A DNA stretch of 64,000 nt from contig CM029126.1 of assembly GCA_016859345.1 (NCBI GenBank), positions 3,799,001 through 3,863,000 of the forward strand, given 5' to 3'. The DNA is from Istiophorus platypterus. Taxonomy: Eukaryota; Chordata; Actinopteri; Istiophoriformes; Istiophoridae. Positions within the stretch are counted from its first letter, which is position 1. Each line of letters opens with the position of its first letter. Below, one piece after another: positions 25,900 to 37,999 of this stretch. A program made the position numbers and the translations under genes. The notes under the pieces are model-generated. The model was not told where the DNA came from. It was given only the letters and a program-made list of their open reading frames with translations, and made no database searches.

Positions 25900-26175
25900 T
25901 TCCAAACCTGAAACTGTGTTACTACTATTTAACTTTCCCCTCTACTTTTAGCTCTATTTTTGGTCTCCACCAGTGCCTGAGAAAAATATCTGGTTCTTTA
26001 GCCAGTAAAAGCTCCGCTATGTTCACCAGCTGGTCTCTAAATATGTCTTCCTGCTGTTTGGAGCTATTCAGGCTCTGCACAAGTGGGTTTTTTTCTACAT
26101 TTTTTTTTTTCCCCGAAAACAACTTCAGCTGGAGATGACACCAGTGAGAGCGAACCGAAACACTGAGCTGAAAGA
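25900..26175 (+). repeat. Dispersed repeat with GGTCTCCACCAG / TTTAGCCAGTAAAAGCTCC landmarks, copy 1
   Basis: Contains TTTTTGGTCTCCACCAG, AAATATCTGGTTCTTTAG, AGTAAAAGCTCC, then CGAAACACTGAGCTGAAAGACGCTAAA. The same landmarks recur in order at 33235-33750 (+) and in reverse complement at 43320-43470, so this is an interspersed repeat and its 85-codon ORF is not a gene. Confidence 0.7.
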
Positions 26176-28474
26176 CGCTAAAATGCTCTGCACAGCTGCA
26201 GAGCCAGGGTGCTAATTGCCGATGTGTCCGATGCCTGTGGGTTCATTGCTATAGGTAGTGAATTGATCCGTTGTATATCAGCTTTAACCAAAATGAACCG
26301 AAATCGCTGGTCCGCCTGCAGTTTTCCTAGCAAGGGTCCAGTGAGATTTCAGGATTGGTTAGAAGTTGGAAGTTAAAACAACGACCAAATGTCATGACGA
26401 CTATTTATGTTCAGAGGTTTCAGGCTGTTGGGATCAGCTCAGCTACATTACACCTCAGACACTTCCCATGTCCACTGCGTTTGCACTGGAATTTTCCATT
26501 CATGCCTCATCTTCTCTTCTCATTGCCCTCGGTGAGTTTCCCTCCACTGGAGATCACCTGATCACCCCCCCCCCCCACCACCACCACCTGTCTGCACAGC
26601 TGCTCCTAATTTCCCCCTTTTGCTCTCATTACATGTTTACGGAGCACAGCCTGCAGTCAATCCTGGACAGACTCTTGTTTATGTTGTCAAGCTGCTGCAG
26701 CGCTCCATGTTAATACATGTTACCTGTCCCGTAAAACAGTTAGACAATACACTTGTATCATCATGTATCAGGTGATGCCTACTTAGAGAAGTGGAAGTCT
26801 CCCTAGTTTCACTTTCTTTCTTTTAGGGCCGATTTAAGGTGATTCAAGGTAAATCTCCCTGATTAAACGCCGGAAAAACGCTGATGAAACAGGGAGTGTC
26901 CCAGGTGGTCAGCAACTGCTGGCAAGTTTTTTTTTCCCATGCTTTCTGATTTAAACCATGCAAAAAATGGTTTTGATAACATCGATATCTCTCTATCAAA
27001 TAAATGTAGAAGTGCACAAAGTTCAACATTTTTCCTCTGAAATAAGGTAAAGGACAAGTAGAATGTCTGCAAAGAAGAGACACCGAAATGATATGAAACT
27101 CAGCGCTTTCCTCAGGGCCGTGTGTTTTGTCATGGGAAGGTGGGAAAAATGGCCCTGGACATCAGATAGTCTTTAAGGGCCGATGCCGGAACATTCCTTA
27201 AGATCGCCACAAAGGCCCCGACGCCCGGCGTACACCCCTCACACTTCCAGGGCATCTCCAGTTTCCTGCATTTCTCCGTCCTCCCCGGCTCAGTGGAATT
27301 CCAGCTGTTGATGGGGAGACGCCTCGGGCCGCGAGAGGCCGCGGATCGCTGTGACGGGCTCCTCGCGACCTACGCTTACATTTCAGGGATTCCGCCGATG
27401 TGACGAGCGCTTCGAGCCGAGGGCGAATAGTGTGCGCAGGCCTCTGCATTTGCTGTGATATTTATTCATTCATTTGGTTAATTTTTCTCTTACACATCCA
27501 GATGTTTACTCCACCGTCTCCACCTTTATTTTCTCATCCTTTATTGATGAGGCTTTATAGGTTATAGATGAGGTTTTATAGTTGTTGGAAACAGTGGAGA
27601 TCTAGGCACAGGAATAAGATATGTCAGCCTTTGGATCAAGTCACTGTTGGTTTTGGTCTATAAATGGGTCTTGTTCACAAGGAGAAAATTTTAGATTATC
27701 AGCAGACTTACTCCTAATGGCCCTTGAACTTGTCTGCATCAACTTCAAAACACAGAATGATGTTTTCTTATTATTAGTTTTTGTCTTAAATCAAATTCAA
27801 ATGGCCATAGTTGTGGTGCAAAAAAAACCCAACTTGTGCCTGTGTTAAAAGACAGCACTGACCCCTTCACGGGCAGTTTGATCAACTGCATTCCTCTGAC
27901 GCCTCTAGCAGCAAAAGAATATTTACGAAAAAGCCCTTTACTCTCACTGGAACTGGAATTTTAAAACATCAGATTGTAGCTTTCTCCTGCCGCTGAGTTT
28001 CCACTACAACTGACGGTAAAGTTGTGTCGTCTCTACCCTCGCGGGACCCAGCGCCAAGTCCAGGCCAAGGCGACGGCAGCAGGAAATCGAAAGTTTCCCC
28101 TTTTGTTTTTTTTGTTCTTCTTTTTTTTCCAGAATCCTTACATAGCAGGAAGAAACCTTAGGGGAAGGTCAAATGATTCAGGCGGGGCCGTTAAAAAAAA
28201 AAAAAAAAAAAATCCAGAAGAGGTTTTTTCCTTGTTATCGTGGAGGAATGGGAGCGACCGTATGGAAAAGTTGACTGGTTCGCTGATAAACTGGGGAGGT
28301 CCGGATGGAAAGACATCATCAGGACTGTTAACATACCTGAGGTGGTTCTTAGATGTCAGGCTGTGTTGGTGAAGGCCTGAAGATGTTTATACTACATGTC
28401 TTTGAGTATAGCGACACCTTGTGGACAGACCGGCTCATAAGTCTGGTATAGTGTGCATGCCAGACTCTAATTCT

Positions 28475-28489
28475 CCACTAGGGGGCCAC
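28475..28489 (+). promoter_or_regulatory. CTCF-like motif
   Basis: CCACTAGGGGGCCAC matches 13 of 14 positions of the vertebrate CTCF core (CCASYAGRKGGCRS), + orientation. A motif call only. Confidence 0.4.
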
Positions 28490-30274
28490 ATTGGACTTTT
28501 TCTCTCAAGCCAGCGACTGGACGACTACCTGCTGCAAAAGTGTGGAGGTTGTTTTTGTGTGTTTGATACCAAATCTACATTAAACACATAAGCTTGTGAA
28601 GTTTCTACAACAGCAATTTTTCTGTTGAAGTTTGTTGGTCTGAAATGTGGCGTAACCACAGTGATTATGGTATTTGTATAAGGATAAGTATTTATTTAAG
28701 GCTGCTGGGGATTTCTCCTGTAGGAACTGGAGCTTTCACAGTTTCCTTTTAAACAATTATTTGGGAGAGGGGGCCCGGGAACAATAGGCTGATCATGATT
28801 TATCTATTCTGTTTATTTAATTGTATTTTTAGCATAAAACCACGGTACCTTAAAAGGGTTTTTTAAAAAAGAGACAATGAAAACTGACGTAATCAGGTTT
28901 CCACTGGTTTCCTCTGATCTGATCTGGTGGTTTTGTTTCCTTTTTTGATAAAGATCTTTCAACACTTTTCAAGATATTTTCCCAAGTGATTAAAAAAAAA
29001 AATATCAGACTCAGGATTTAAGTGTAGACAATGCTTGGCTTAAAAAAATCTAAAACAAAAAAACCTACAACATCCGCAAAAAAAAAAAAAAAGAAAAAGG
29101 AATCCGGCCTGAATGGAGACATCTGTGGCACGTCGTTCCCCCATCTCGGTCTCTGCCCACATTTCCTGTCATTACTTCCCGGTCGAATTTCTAATACAGA
29201 CCTGAAAGGCCCTCTGACCTGCGACTGTCATCCTTCATCGGGGTCGGTCTCCAGCTTTTTCTTATATTCCCCTGGAAACACACACATGCAATATCCAACA
29301 ATATATATAAAAAAAATTTTAATAAGCTGCCTCAGCCTGTGATTATCCTTCTAATGGCTCCGGGTTCTTGCAGGCTCTGGCGGTCGGTCCGGCTCTGTCT
29401 GAGCCCCAGGCCTAGCTTAACGCTAACCAGAGCCACGGGGGCCCTCTGCTGAGACCCCAGCCCGGGCCCTGTTTGGACAGCGCCACTGCTGGTGCTGCGG
29501 GGAGGAAGACCGAAGCCAGATCCCACAGTTTGACTGCGTGTAGGTCTGCCAGGCCCAGACAGCACGTCGTCACCCACGACCAGCCGACCGCAGCTCTGAT
29601 CACGGCCCTGGTTTTTATAAGGCTGAGAACTAGGTGTGTGCGCGCTTTTTCATACAAGGACATTTGCTGTAGGCCGTCTGTTGTGTGCAGACCGAATGTG
29701 ACAACCCCTAAATTTGCTCTTTTTGTCCAAGTTCATCTTGGCTGAAGGATTCCCAAATCTGGAGCACAATAAAAACCGGCACGTCCGTGCCAGCAACGCC
29801 TAGCACAGGGCACACGGAGAGAAACCACAAGAAAGCTCCTCTTCCTGGAAACTAGGAAAACAAACACAGCAAAAGGGGGTCAAAAGAGCAGACTAAGAAT
29901 ATGAGGGCTCTGGACGGGGTCAGGAAGCTCCGCGAGGTGCGATGCCAAGCACAACAACGCAGCCATGAGTACAGGAGGGAAGGTGTTCAGGAATTTGACC
30001 CCGAGAAGTCACCGGCGAACCCACAGCATTGAGTGCGAGACCCGCTCTGATTTGTTGGACGTGAGATGGATCCGGTGTCTGTTTTGCGTTGCCGTAGTTT
30101 TTTTTTTTTTTCGGGGAGGGGGGCAAAAAAAACCAAAACATAACACAGATGCCGTCGGGGTTCAGTTTCCATGGATTCCGACCACAAGTCTTTACAACAT
30201 AAATGCAAAATAAATATTTGCAGAGCATCTGACAACTGTTACCTGAATTCAGGGGGACACATCTGTGAGCAATG

Positions 30275-30288
30275 GTGCCATCTGGTGG
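30275..30288 (-). promoter_or_regulatory. CTCF-like motif, reverse orientation
   Basis: The minus strand reads CCACCAGATGGCAC, matching all 14 positions of the CTCF core consensus. It is 1.8 kb from the + motif at 28475 and faces it, giving a convergent pair. Confidence 0.5.
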
Positions 30289-31436
30289 AGATTACCTTAG
30301 AATTTCATGGTGGATTTATAACAAACGACCGACCACCGAATGGGAGCAGTTGTGTGCGATTTCGCTGCCTCGCATGAAAGCCACAGTTACCACAACAGAA
30401 GGCAGCATAATATTCATATTACATTTTCCCTAAATATTAATCAAACTACGGTAGCAGATGGCTGTTGAACGTATTGTTGTGAGGTCCCAGCTCAGGGAAG
30501 CTGCCGTGTAAACACGTCGGGATCCAAGTGTCTGTGCAGAAAAATGAGTTTATACAATTAAAATCACAGGAAGCTGTGATGTTCTATCGTCTGGAGGAGG
30601 TTTAGATAGAGAGTCAGCCTGGGAAAAAAACAAAAAAACAAAAAACACGTAAACTGCTGGAAAACACTGCACCAGAGAAAGAACCTCAGTGTGCTGCAAT
30701 ACGAGGCTGGTTTTACTGATCATAAAAGGTTTTATGTTGCCTTCAAGTTCTGCCGGTTTAAGTTCAAGGCAAATGTAAACATGCAGATCATTTGAGGTTG
30801 TGTACAAATTAACACTATTTTTGGAACGACCGGGTAATGTTTACGTCCATCACGTCCCGTCTGGTTAAAATCAACACATAAACAGAATCAAACGAAAAAG
30901 GAAAGTATCTCACTCGTTGCCAAAATCGGTATGTATGCAAAACCAAAAAAAACCCCTCATGATTCATTTTTTCATTTTTATTTTTTCAAAGTAAGATGTT
31001 CTCTATTTTGACCTTCTGCCTTTTTTTCCCTGGTTGATTTCTTGATCATGTGAACCTGTGTCTGGTCTCATGTCTCCCTTAGTTTGACCCCTTGAGCTGG
31101 TGACCTTGATTTATAAAACCTGCTCCAGTTGGTAGAAGCGCTTTTCAGTCACTGCTGGACTTTGCTGAGACATGAATCTTTATTAGTTGGGATAAATACG
31201 TGTGTTATTTTTTTAAATATCAACTTAGATCCACAGTTGCTCCTTTGTGAAAATGTTTGCACTAGTTTCCAGACTTTTGCTCTTCACGTACTAGGTGATT
31301 TAGATTTTACCATCTATCTATTTGCTTTTCTGCAGCTGTTGCATGAAAAAGTTACTCACATTATTAGTTTGAAGGAATTAAAACAGTAAACATTTGTTAT
31401 TTTCCATAAAAAGCCTGTATCAATATTGGTTATGAC

Positions 31437-31479
31437 TTGGTGTTGGAACAAAACCAAGTTTTGTTGTTCCAGCCACCAA
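31437..31479. other. Imperfect inverted repeat
   Basis: TTGGTGTTGGAACAA at the left pairs with TTGTTCCAGCCACCAA at the right, continuing inward through AAAC/GTTTT with a 3-nt bulge. It lies 230 bp before the larger palindrome at 31713. Confidence 0.75.
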
Positions 31480-31712
31480 TAACTCATTTTGCCTTTTTAA
31501 ATATTAACCTACATTTCGAATACAGATGATTTAGCCTCTTTGGGGTTCATCCATTTTTTATATATTGCATTTAAACCGTGATGACTTTACCTCACATTTA
31601 AAAAGCTTTTCAGTATATACATTGTTTTGTTTATGCCCATTGTTTGTTTGTTTGTTTTTTTCATTTGAAGGTTATAAGTGAAAGTGGTTGTGTGGTGAAT
31701 AATGAGGACATT

Positions 31713-31769
31713 TACCCTGAAACAGAAAATGGCAGTTGACTGTCAAATGCTATTTTCTGTTTCAGGGTA
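31713..31769. other. 57-bp near-perfect palindrome
   Basis: Arms 31713-31740 and 31742-31769 around one central base. The outer 18 bp (TACCCTGAAACAGAAAAT and its complement) are perfect. The inner part has one G-T and one G-A mispair, then TTGAC/GTCAA. It is not a simple repeat. It could form a cruciform or, if transcribed, a 28-bp hairpin with almost no loop. Confidence 0.92.
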
Positions 31770-32885
31770 TGTTTATAATCTATTTCTATGTTTATTAGAA
31801 GTACAGTGGCAGATTGGTTTGTGCAGTAGAAACAGAATCATTAACATGACGCTATGATTTTAGTATTGTTTGATTAATAAAAGCAAGAATAGTATGTCGA
31901 ACAAAGAGAAAGATACAAATTCAAGTGCTCTACAAAGAATTCCAAACAACAACATTTTATTTTTAATTCGTATAAAATGACATATTCAATGAATTATTGT
32001 TCACGTGGCCTTTTCTCCGTACCTCAGTTTTTAAATCAACCGCTGCAACATTGAGCTGTGAGTAAATCCGGGGACATGTCCTTTTTTCTGTGGGCTCATA
32101 GTGCACGATTACCGCTTGTCCTGCAGCACTCGAAGGCAACAAAAAAAATGCTGTGAGTGGAAACCAGGTTGGTCCTGGAAAACAAATAGACTGGATGTTA
32201 CTGGATAAACCCATAATTGAGAAAAGATGACAGGGATCAGCTTTGTGGTGAAATAGCTTTCATTCAGTCTTGCGTGTTGGTGTTCAATTACAATAAAACA
32301 GTAGAAATTGGCAGATTTCGCTCTATTGTGTTTTTTTTTTTTTTTATTGCGCTGTCTTCTCCCCCGCACCCACTCCTACATATTTCCTCCTGCCCCACAA
32401 GCTGATTGCTCCTCGGAGCCAAATGAATTCCACATTTCTCCCCCTCCGAGCTGTCACTGCTCCGCACACAGCTGAGGCTCGCCTTATAAATGAGACTCAG
32501 CAGGACGTGGGATTCTCTCGCTGACAGCTTCGTCTGAAGCAACCTGCTGGAAGGGGCGCGGCTCGGTCAGCCGGTGTGAAGCTCCATCCGGCTCCCCGCG
32601 GCGCCGCAGACGCGGACAGGCCCCCGGGGGCCCCACGGTGGAGCTGTGGTGAACCACAGCTGTGTGGCGAGCGTCCAGGTGTTGAGTGGCAATGTTGTGA
32701 TGATCTGCCACAGCTCGCTGTAGATGAGGGCAGGGTTTTACTCAGTAGCCCGAAGTAAAAGGTTTTTTTCTGTACCACGGAGGGAATAACTGTAAGTCGC
32801 TCAAATCTAAAATAATGAAGAAAGATCCAAAGTAATCAAAAATACATAGTTTTGAGGCTTTAAAATAATGTGTATTGTCCCACTG

Positions 32886-33010
32886 TCAGTGGTGGAGGAA
32901 GTTCTCATAACCTTTAACCCTCAAGTGAGTAAAGGAACCACACACTGGAAGAAATTCCCCATTACAAAAACATTGCCAGTAAAACGCGGTTCAAAAATCC
33001 ACAGTTAAAA
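32886..33010 (+). repeat. Teleost-type repeat, 5' part
   Basis: CAGTGGTGGAGGAAGTTCTCATAACCTTTAACCCTCAAGTGAGTAAAGGAACC... followed by CCCCATTACAAAAACATTGCCAGTAAAA is a diverged start of a repeat widespread in fish intergenic DNA ('GTGGTGGAAGAAGTACTCAGATC...'). The 3' part of the same family is at 50590-50795. Confidence 0.65.
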
Positions 33011-33234
33011 TGTTCAATCGAAGGAGAGTTTTTTGGGTTTTTTTTAAATATATATTTGGATGGAAACCTTTCTTTCAGTTTGAGGAAACTTTAATCCTTC
33101 TAATCGGGTGAAGAATGACAGGAAATAGAGAAGAAAAAAATGTGAAAGAAAGATGGTACCAACATTTAATCTCATTCTATTAAATCTTAACTTTAAAAAT
33201 TAAAAAAAGTAAGTTGGGTTTTTGGGTTTTTGTC

Positions 33235-33750
33235 CGCTCGACAAAATGGAAGCCCAATATTCACCCTGCTGTCAGCTCAGTTTTGGTTTCCACCAACTCA
33301 CCAGGGAAATATCTGGCTCTTTAGTTACTAAAAGCTCCACTTCCTTCTTTCTTCACCAACTCACTCAATCCATCCTCGCCCTGCAGGTAGTGCAGTCGGG
33401 TTCATCAGAGCTGGTTTGCTGAGAAACCATCGAGACATCAAACCTAGACGACCAAACCAGTTTTTTTGTTTGAAACCCTTTGATTTGACCCTCGGGAAAC
33501 TTTGCTATTTAACATCGGCTGACTTCCTTCTTTGCTGCCGACTTAATTACCCCAGCCAATAAAACGTAACTATGCATTGTAATAACCTGCTTGCACAAGC
33601 TACCTAATATGGGAGGACAGTCTCCTGAAAACTACCAGCTGCTGGCCCTGAAAAAGAGGCTCTAGGCTGCTCTAGAGTAAATTTGCACCAAAACCCCAAA
33701 AATGTGCTGAAAGGGGCTAAAGAGCTTAGCAAAGTTGCATGGTGCAACCC
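33235..33750 (+). repeat. Dispersed repeat (copy 2 of the 25900 family)
   Basis: Landmarks TTGGTTTCCACCAACTCACC, AAATATCTGGCTCTTTAG, ACTAAAAGCTCC and, further on, TGTGCTGAAAGGGGCTAAAGAGC recur in the same order as at 25900-26175. The middle part is expanded or replaced. Confidence 0.6.
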
Positions 33751-35029
33751 ATTTTATGTTAGACATAGTCATTTGAGTGAATGTTGATATTAGTATCAAC
33801 TTAATTTAAAATATAATGGAGTTTTTTAGTGGAGTACTTGAATAATACACCTAATTTCAGTTCTTTTGTTCTCTACATAGAGTGTATAACATCATGAGCA
33901 AAGAGGTTTTCTGGTTCTCTAATGTTCTCTAGTGATTTTTGCAGACTTCATCACTCAGCGGGACTTAGATCCAAACCTTGTCTATATTACCAGAGCCAAA
34001 GGGAATGGTTTCGATGTAACAGACAGTTTAGTAATAGGGGGAATTGGTCCAAATTAGGTCCAACAATTATCTGCAATTATGGTGGTGGGAGGACACGATC
34101 GCACACCAGCTCCGCTTATTTATGTTTGGAGGCGGCTGGGCGTTGTGGGGTTAATGGGTGCACCATCATATGTGGAGAAGAGGAGGAATGACTCATCCTA
34201 TGTGGATGTGAATGTGCTTCAGTGTCTTTGTGAGTTTTCTCGTGTTTTCACTCTTAATTGTCTATTATAAATGAAGATGTCCTAAACGGCGAGCAGGTAA
34301 AATGGGAAAGTTCGGGGAGTCAAAGTGTTCACATCATGGTGAAGTGAGGAAAAAAACAAAGTGAAGAGCTGAAAAGAAAGGAAACTGTGGAGAAAGACGA
34401 GGGGAGACATAAGACGAGAAAAAAGCAAGGTCAAAACCTAGTGTGGGGCTGGACCACCCTTTATCTTTTTGCTTTTCTCCTACTGTCTGTGCTCATATAT
34501 ACAGCGTTTTAATACACTTGAATTCCTATTAAACTGTAACATTGACATTTTTTTTTTCTGTTGTCAGACAATAGAACAAGTGTGAACTAGTGACTGAAAC
34601 TCAGCCCATTTAGATGACATTACTCAGCCACTTCCAAGACGCTGCTCTACTGCTCTCTGCTGAAATCCTTATTTTTTCCTATTTTTTTTTTTTTTTTACT
34701 ACATCATCATCTTACAAAATCATCATACATAAAAGCTAGGCTAAGCTTTGTCAAAAAGTTGCTAGATATGTTACCAAGTGTTTTTGTGAAGAAAAGTTGC
34801 TCAAGGGGCGTGAAAAGTTGGTAAATCTAGTGACAAAGGTGCAAAGGTGGCAACACTGCATGTAAATGTTGCCCTGATGACATATTAAACACTGTTTGCA
34901 CCAACGGCCAATTGGAAAACCCAAACACTCCAATAGTGTAACTTCATCACTCCCTCAGTGAGGGACCTTCGCATTTATAGGGTTATATAGGGTTATAGGG
35001 CTGCTGATGCTCTCCAGACACAAAGGCAA

Positions 35030-35600
35030 GTGAGGGATGGAGGAATGGAAAGAAGAAAGGAAGGAGGAAAGATAACAATTCAAAGAAACAAAGGAAGGAA
35101 AAAGATAGTAAAAAAAATGATAAGGAAGTGGGAAAGAGAAGAAGGGAAAGAATCATGAAAACAGAGGGAAGCAAAAATGGAATGAGGAAAGAATGATGCA
35201 AGGAAGTAAGAATAAATGGAAGGAAAGAATGTAGCAAGCAAATGGAAGAAAGAAAGGAAGCAAGAAGGGCTTGAAGCTTGGCAATGAAGAGAGAAAAAAC
35301 TGAAAAAAGAGGAAAGAATGGAGCAAGGAAGCATGGGAAAAATGGATGGAAAGAAGGAAAATTAGAAAAAAAGGAAGGGAGAGAAGGGAGCAAAAAAAAA
35401 AAAAACCCAAAGGGAGGTAGGTAGAAGGAAAAAGCAATGGAAAGAAATTATAAAAACAGATGTATGGCACCAAGAAAAGAAGGAAGGAAGGAAGATAGGA
35501 AGAAAACAAGGAAGCAAAAATGGAAAAGAAGAAAAGGGAAAGGAACGAAGGAAGCAAAAATGGAAATTAAGAAAACAAAGAAATGAAAAGAGACATTTTG
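35030..35600 (+). repeat. Purine-rich (GGAA/GAAAG) tract, about 570 bp
   Basis: The + strand is almost entirely A and G (GGAAGGAAGG, GAAAGAATG-type words) with rare pyrimidines. The complementary strand gives several long Ser/Phe/Leu-rich ORFs that are artefacts of this composition. Long polypurine-polypyrimidine tracts can form triplex (H-) DNA; that is inference. Confidence 0.95.
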
Positions 35601-36333
35601 ATAAGGTTTGCAACAAATGGAAAGGAAACAGAACAGAACCTTCATCGTTCGGCTACTGAACAACTCGTTGACAGAAGTTGATAGAAGAGGAGAATGAGAT
35701 TTAGTAAAAGAAAATTTTAAAAAGCAAACTAAATAGACTGAGGTCTCATCTCTAATTGGAAAATCCCCCCTTTTATTTTGATGCCAATAAAGTTCATTGA
35801 AGGAAGCTGAAACTGAGAGTTAGTTGGAAGCAGCTGTGGATTTGGTCCTAGGAGCCCCCCCCCCCCCGTAGGGTCTCCATCATGCTGACAGCCATGTTGC
35901 AGCTCTGTTTTCGCGACTCAGACGATGAAATATCCGCGGAGCCCTCCTCTCTCCATCCATCCCGCCTGCTCTCCCCTCGCTCCTCGGCTCCTCCAGGCGC
36001 CGTTCAATCAAGCCCACCTCGAGCGGGCGAGACAGGACGTCCATCCATTACCGCTCACGCCCACACAAACAGCGGTGGGCCCCGACACAGGCACGCACAT
36101 GTGAACGCGGCGTCCTCCGAGGACGCTGCAACGCGCCCGGACCGACGCTCGATCATTCTACCGAGGACAAACGATCTCGCAGCTTTCCCGTATTAATAAA
36201 TGTCCGATTATTGTTTCTCTGTAAGTGGTTGGAAGTTGCATTAGACAGACAAACCTCGAGTGATTAGAGCATTTCTCCAGACAGCTGATGAAATCTACTG
36301 TGCTAAGCAGAACAATACCAGTATTGGTAACTG

Positions 36334-36363
36334 AGTGTGTGTGTGTGTGTGTGTGGGGGGGGG
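36334..36363. repeat. (GT)10 followed by G10
   Basis: Ten GT units run directly into a ten-G run. Confidence 0.95.
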
Positions 36364-36489
36364 CTCTTGTTTGTTCAGTCTCAAAAACAGAGATGTTGAG
36401 GCATTTACCCCCAAGTCCATCAAATGAAAAGACATAACGCAATGTTTGTCCATGTCCTCTAGAAGGACACATAGAAGAACTCTCTGAAA

Positions 36490-36529
36490 CCCCCACCCCC
36501 CACCCAACCCTCCCCCCACCCCCAAACCC
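36490..36529 (-). other. C-tract block, G-quadruplex potential on the minus strand
   Basis: Five or more runs of 3-6 C separated by 1-3 nt. On the complementary strand this fits the short-loop G-quadruplex rule. Confidence 0.75.
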
Positions 36530-36839
36530 TCGTCGGTGGGACGATGTGATTTTTCCTGTGGTTCGGTTGAACTTTCTCACAAAAAATAGGTGGTTAAATT
36601 TAGGCAAAGGCCATGGTTTTAAGTTTAGTAAAGCATAAATACTTTGTTATGGTTAATGGAGCTTTGTAATTGTTGGTTAAAATAATAACTCGGTTACGGT
36701 TGAGGAACGATCACGATCAGATAAAATAACATCAACTGTCATTTGGACTCATAACAAAAGTAGCTGTCCTCTGTGATAAAGCCCACTATTGCAAAAACGT
36801 CCCAGACTTGCCCTTTCGCCCCTGTAATAACTACCACAG

Positions 36840-36853
36840 CCACCAGGGGGCCA
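36840..36853 (+). promoter_or_regulatory. CTCF-like motif
   Basis: CCACCAGGGGGCCA contains the canonical CCACCAGGGGGC core without mismatch, preceded by AG. Orientation +. It lies between the two GC-rich patches at 35.9-36.2 and 36.95-37.2 kb. Confidence 0.5.
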
Positions 36854-37534
36854 GCCTCGCTTCAGCGCCAACACAAGGTTGCTCTGGGGGAGTTTTTCTG
36901 GCCCAGAAAAAGAAGCAGGAGATGCCAAGGACAGTTCTGCATCACTTCTTTTTAACACCGTGGATTAATTCGGTCAGGTTCACAGAGCTAAGCGACGTAT
37001 TAGCGCCCGGTTTCCGGAGGGGAAAGTCTCGGAGCGAGGGGAAAGGCGCGTTATCCCGCCGCCTCGTTTAAAAGGCCCAGCGGTCCGGGATTATCCGTCA
37101 GAAACGGCAGAGACGCCGGACGCTCGATATGGAACGACCAGAGAGGGGACGGCCGCTAGCTTTGGCGACGCTTAGAGGCCTCGTCTGCAGCTCAGGTGTG
37201 TTCAGGGACATGAACGTCTACCGGTAACGTTTATCTCTTCCCTCTTCCCAACCCCCCCGAGGAGACGACCGTCAGGCCAAACTCCCAAAGGAATCGCTAT
37301 TTTCTTACGTCCCCCATAAGGTTCTGCTGCACTAAAATACCTCGATGGTTCAGGTTCTAATAAAACCTCTAATTCTTCTTCCTGTCCAAGACGCGACATG
37401 AGACCAAGTTTTTCATTAGAGGGAAATTTGCGAAAGGACCGATTTGTTTTCTCGAGAGCGATTTGTTTTAATTTTTTTGTCCGAATCGAAGTGAACTTGG
37501 TCTAAAAACTCAGATGCCTCTTTTTCTTGCTCTG

Positions 37535-37539
<5 letters not shown>

Positions 37540-37564
<25 letters not shown>
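37540..37564. repeat. (CA)12 microsatellite
   Basis: Uninterrupted CA repeat following CTGTCTTT. Confidence 0.95.
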
Positions 37565-37565
<1 letters not shown>

Positions 37566-37999
37566 GACATAAACACACTTTCAAAGACTAACTGCACCGT
37601 AGAGACAAATCTCCAGTTGATCTTTCCCATGAACATGTCTCCCTGACTCAGGACCCCCCCAACCCCCCTTGCTTCACCAGGCCCGGGATCCGAGCCTCAT
37701 CTCCCTCCGGGCCCCTGGTGAAGGATTGTAACTATTTTCTCCGCAACGCAACCTCAAACACAACAACAGCAAGTTAGTCATCGCAACCTGCCATAACATC
37801 TTGATTTGTATTGTAGCGTGGGAGCTGCGATGCACACACCACTGTTCTCAGCTGCACCCTTTGAGGGAATCAGCTCATCGGTTGTGCATGAAAGAGGCCA
37901 CCACCACCACCACCACCACCCCCCCCCCCCTCCGAAAAAAAATAAGATTTATGAGGCCGAATCCTTCACAGCGCTCACTTCCTGTCGGTGAAATCTCCA

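Noticed and set aside
25881..26138. 85-codon ORF that might be a small gene
   Set aside because: The segment recurs at 33235 and, reversed, at 43320, so it is an interspersed repeat.
34983..35663. Several minus-strand ORFs rich in Ser, Phe and Leu that look like membrane proteins
   Set aside because: They are translations of a polypyrimidine tract in several overlapping frames; no frame is preferred.
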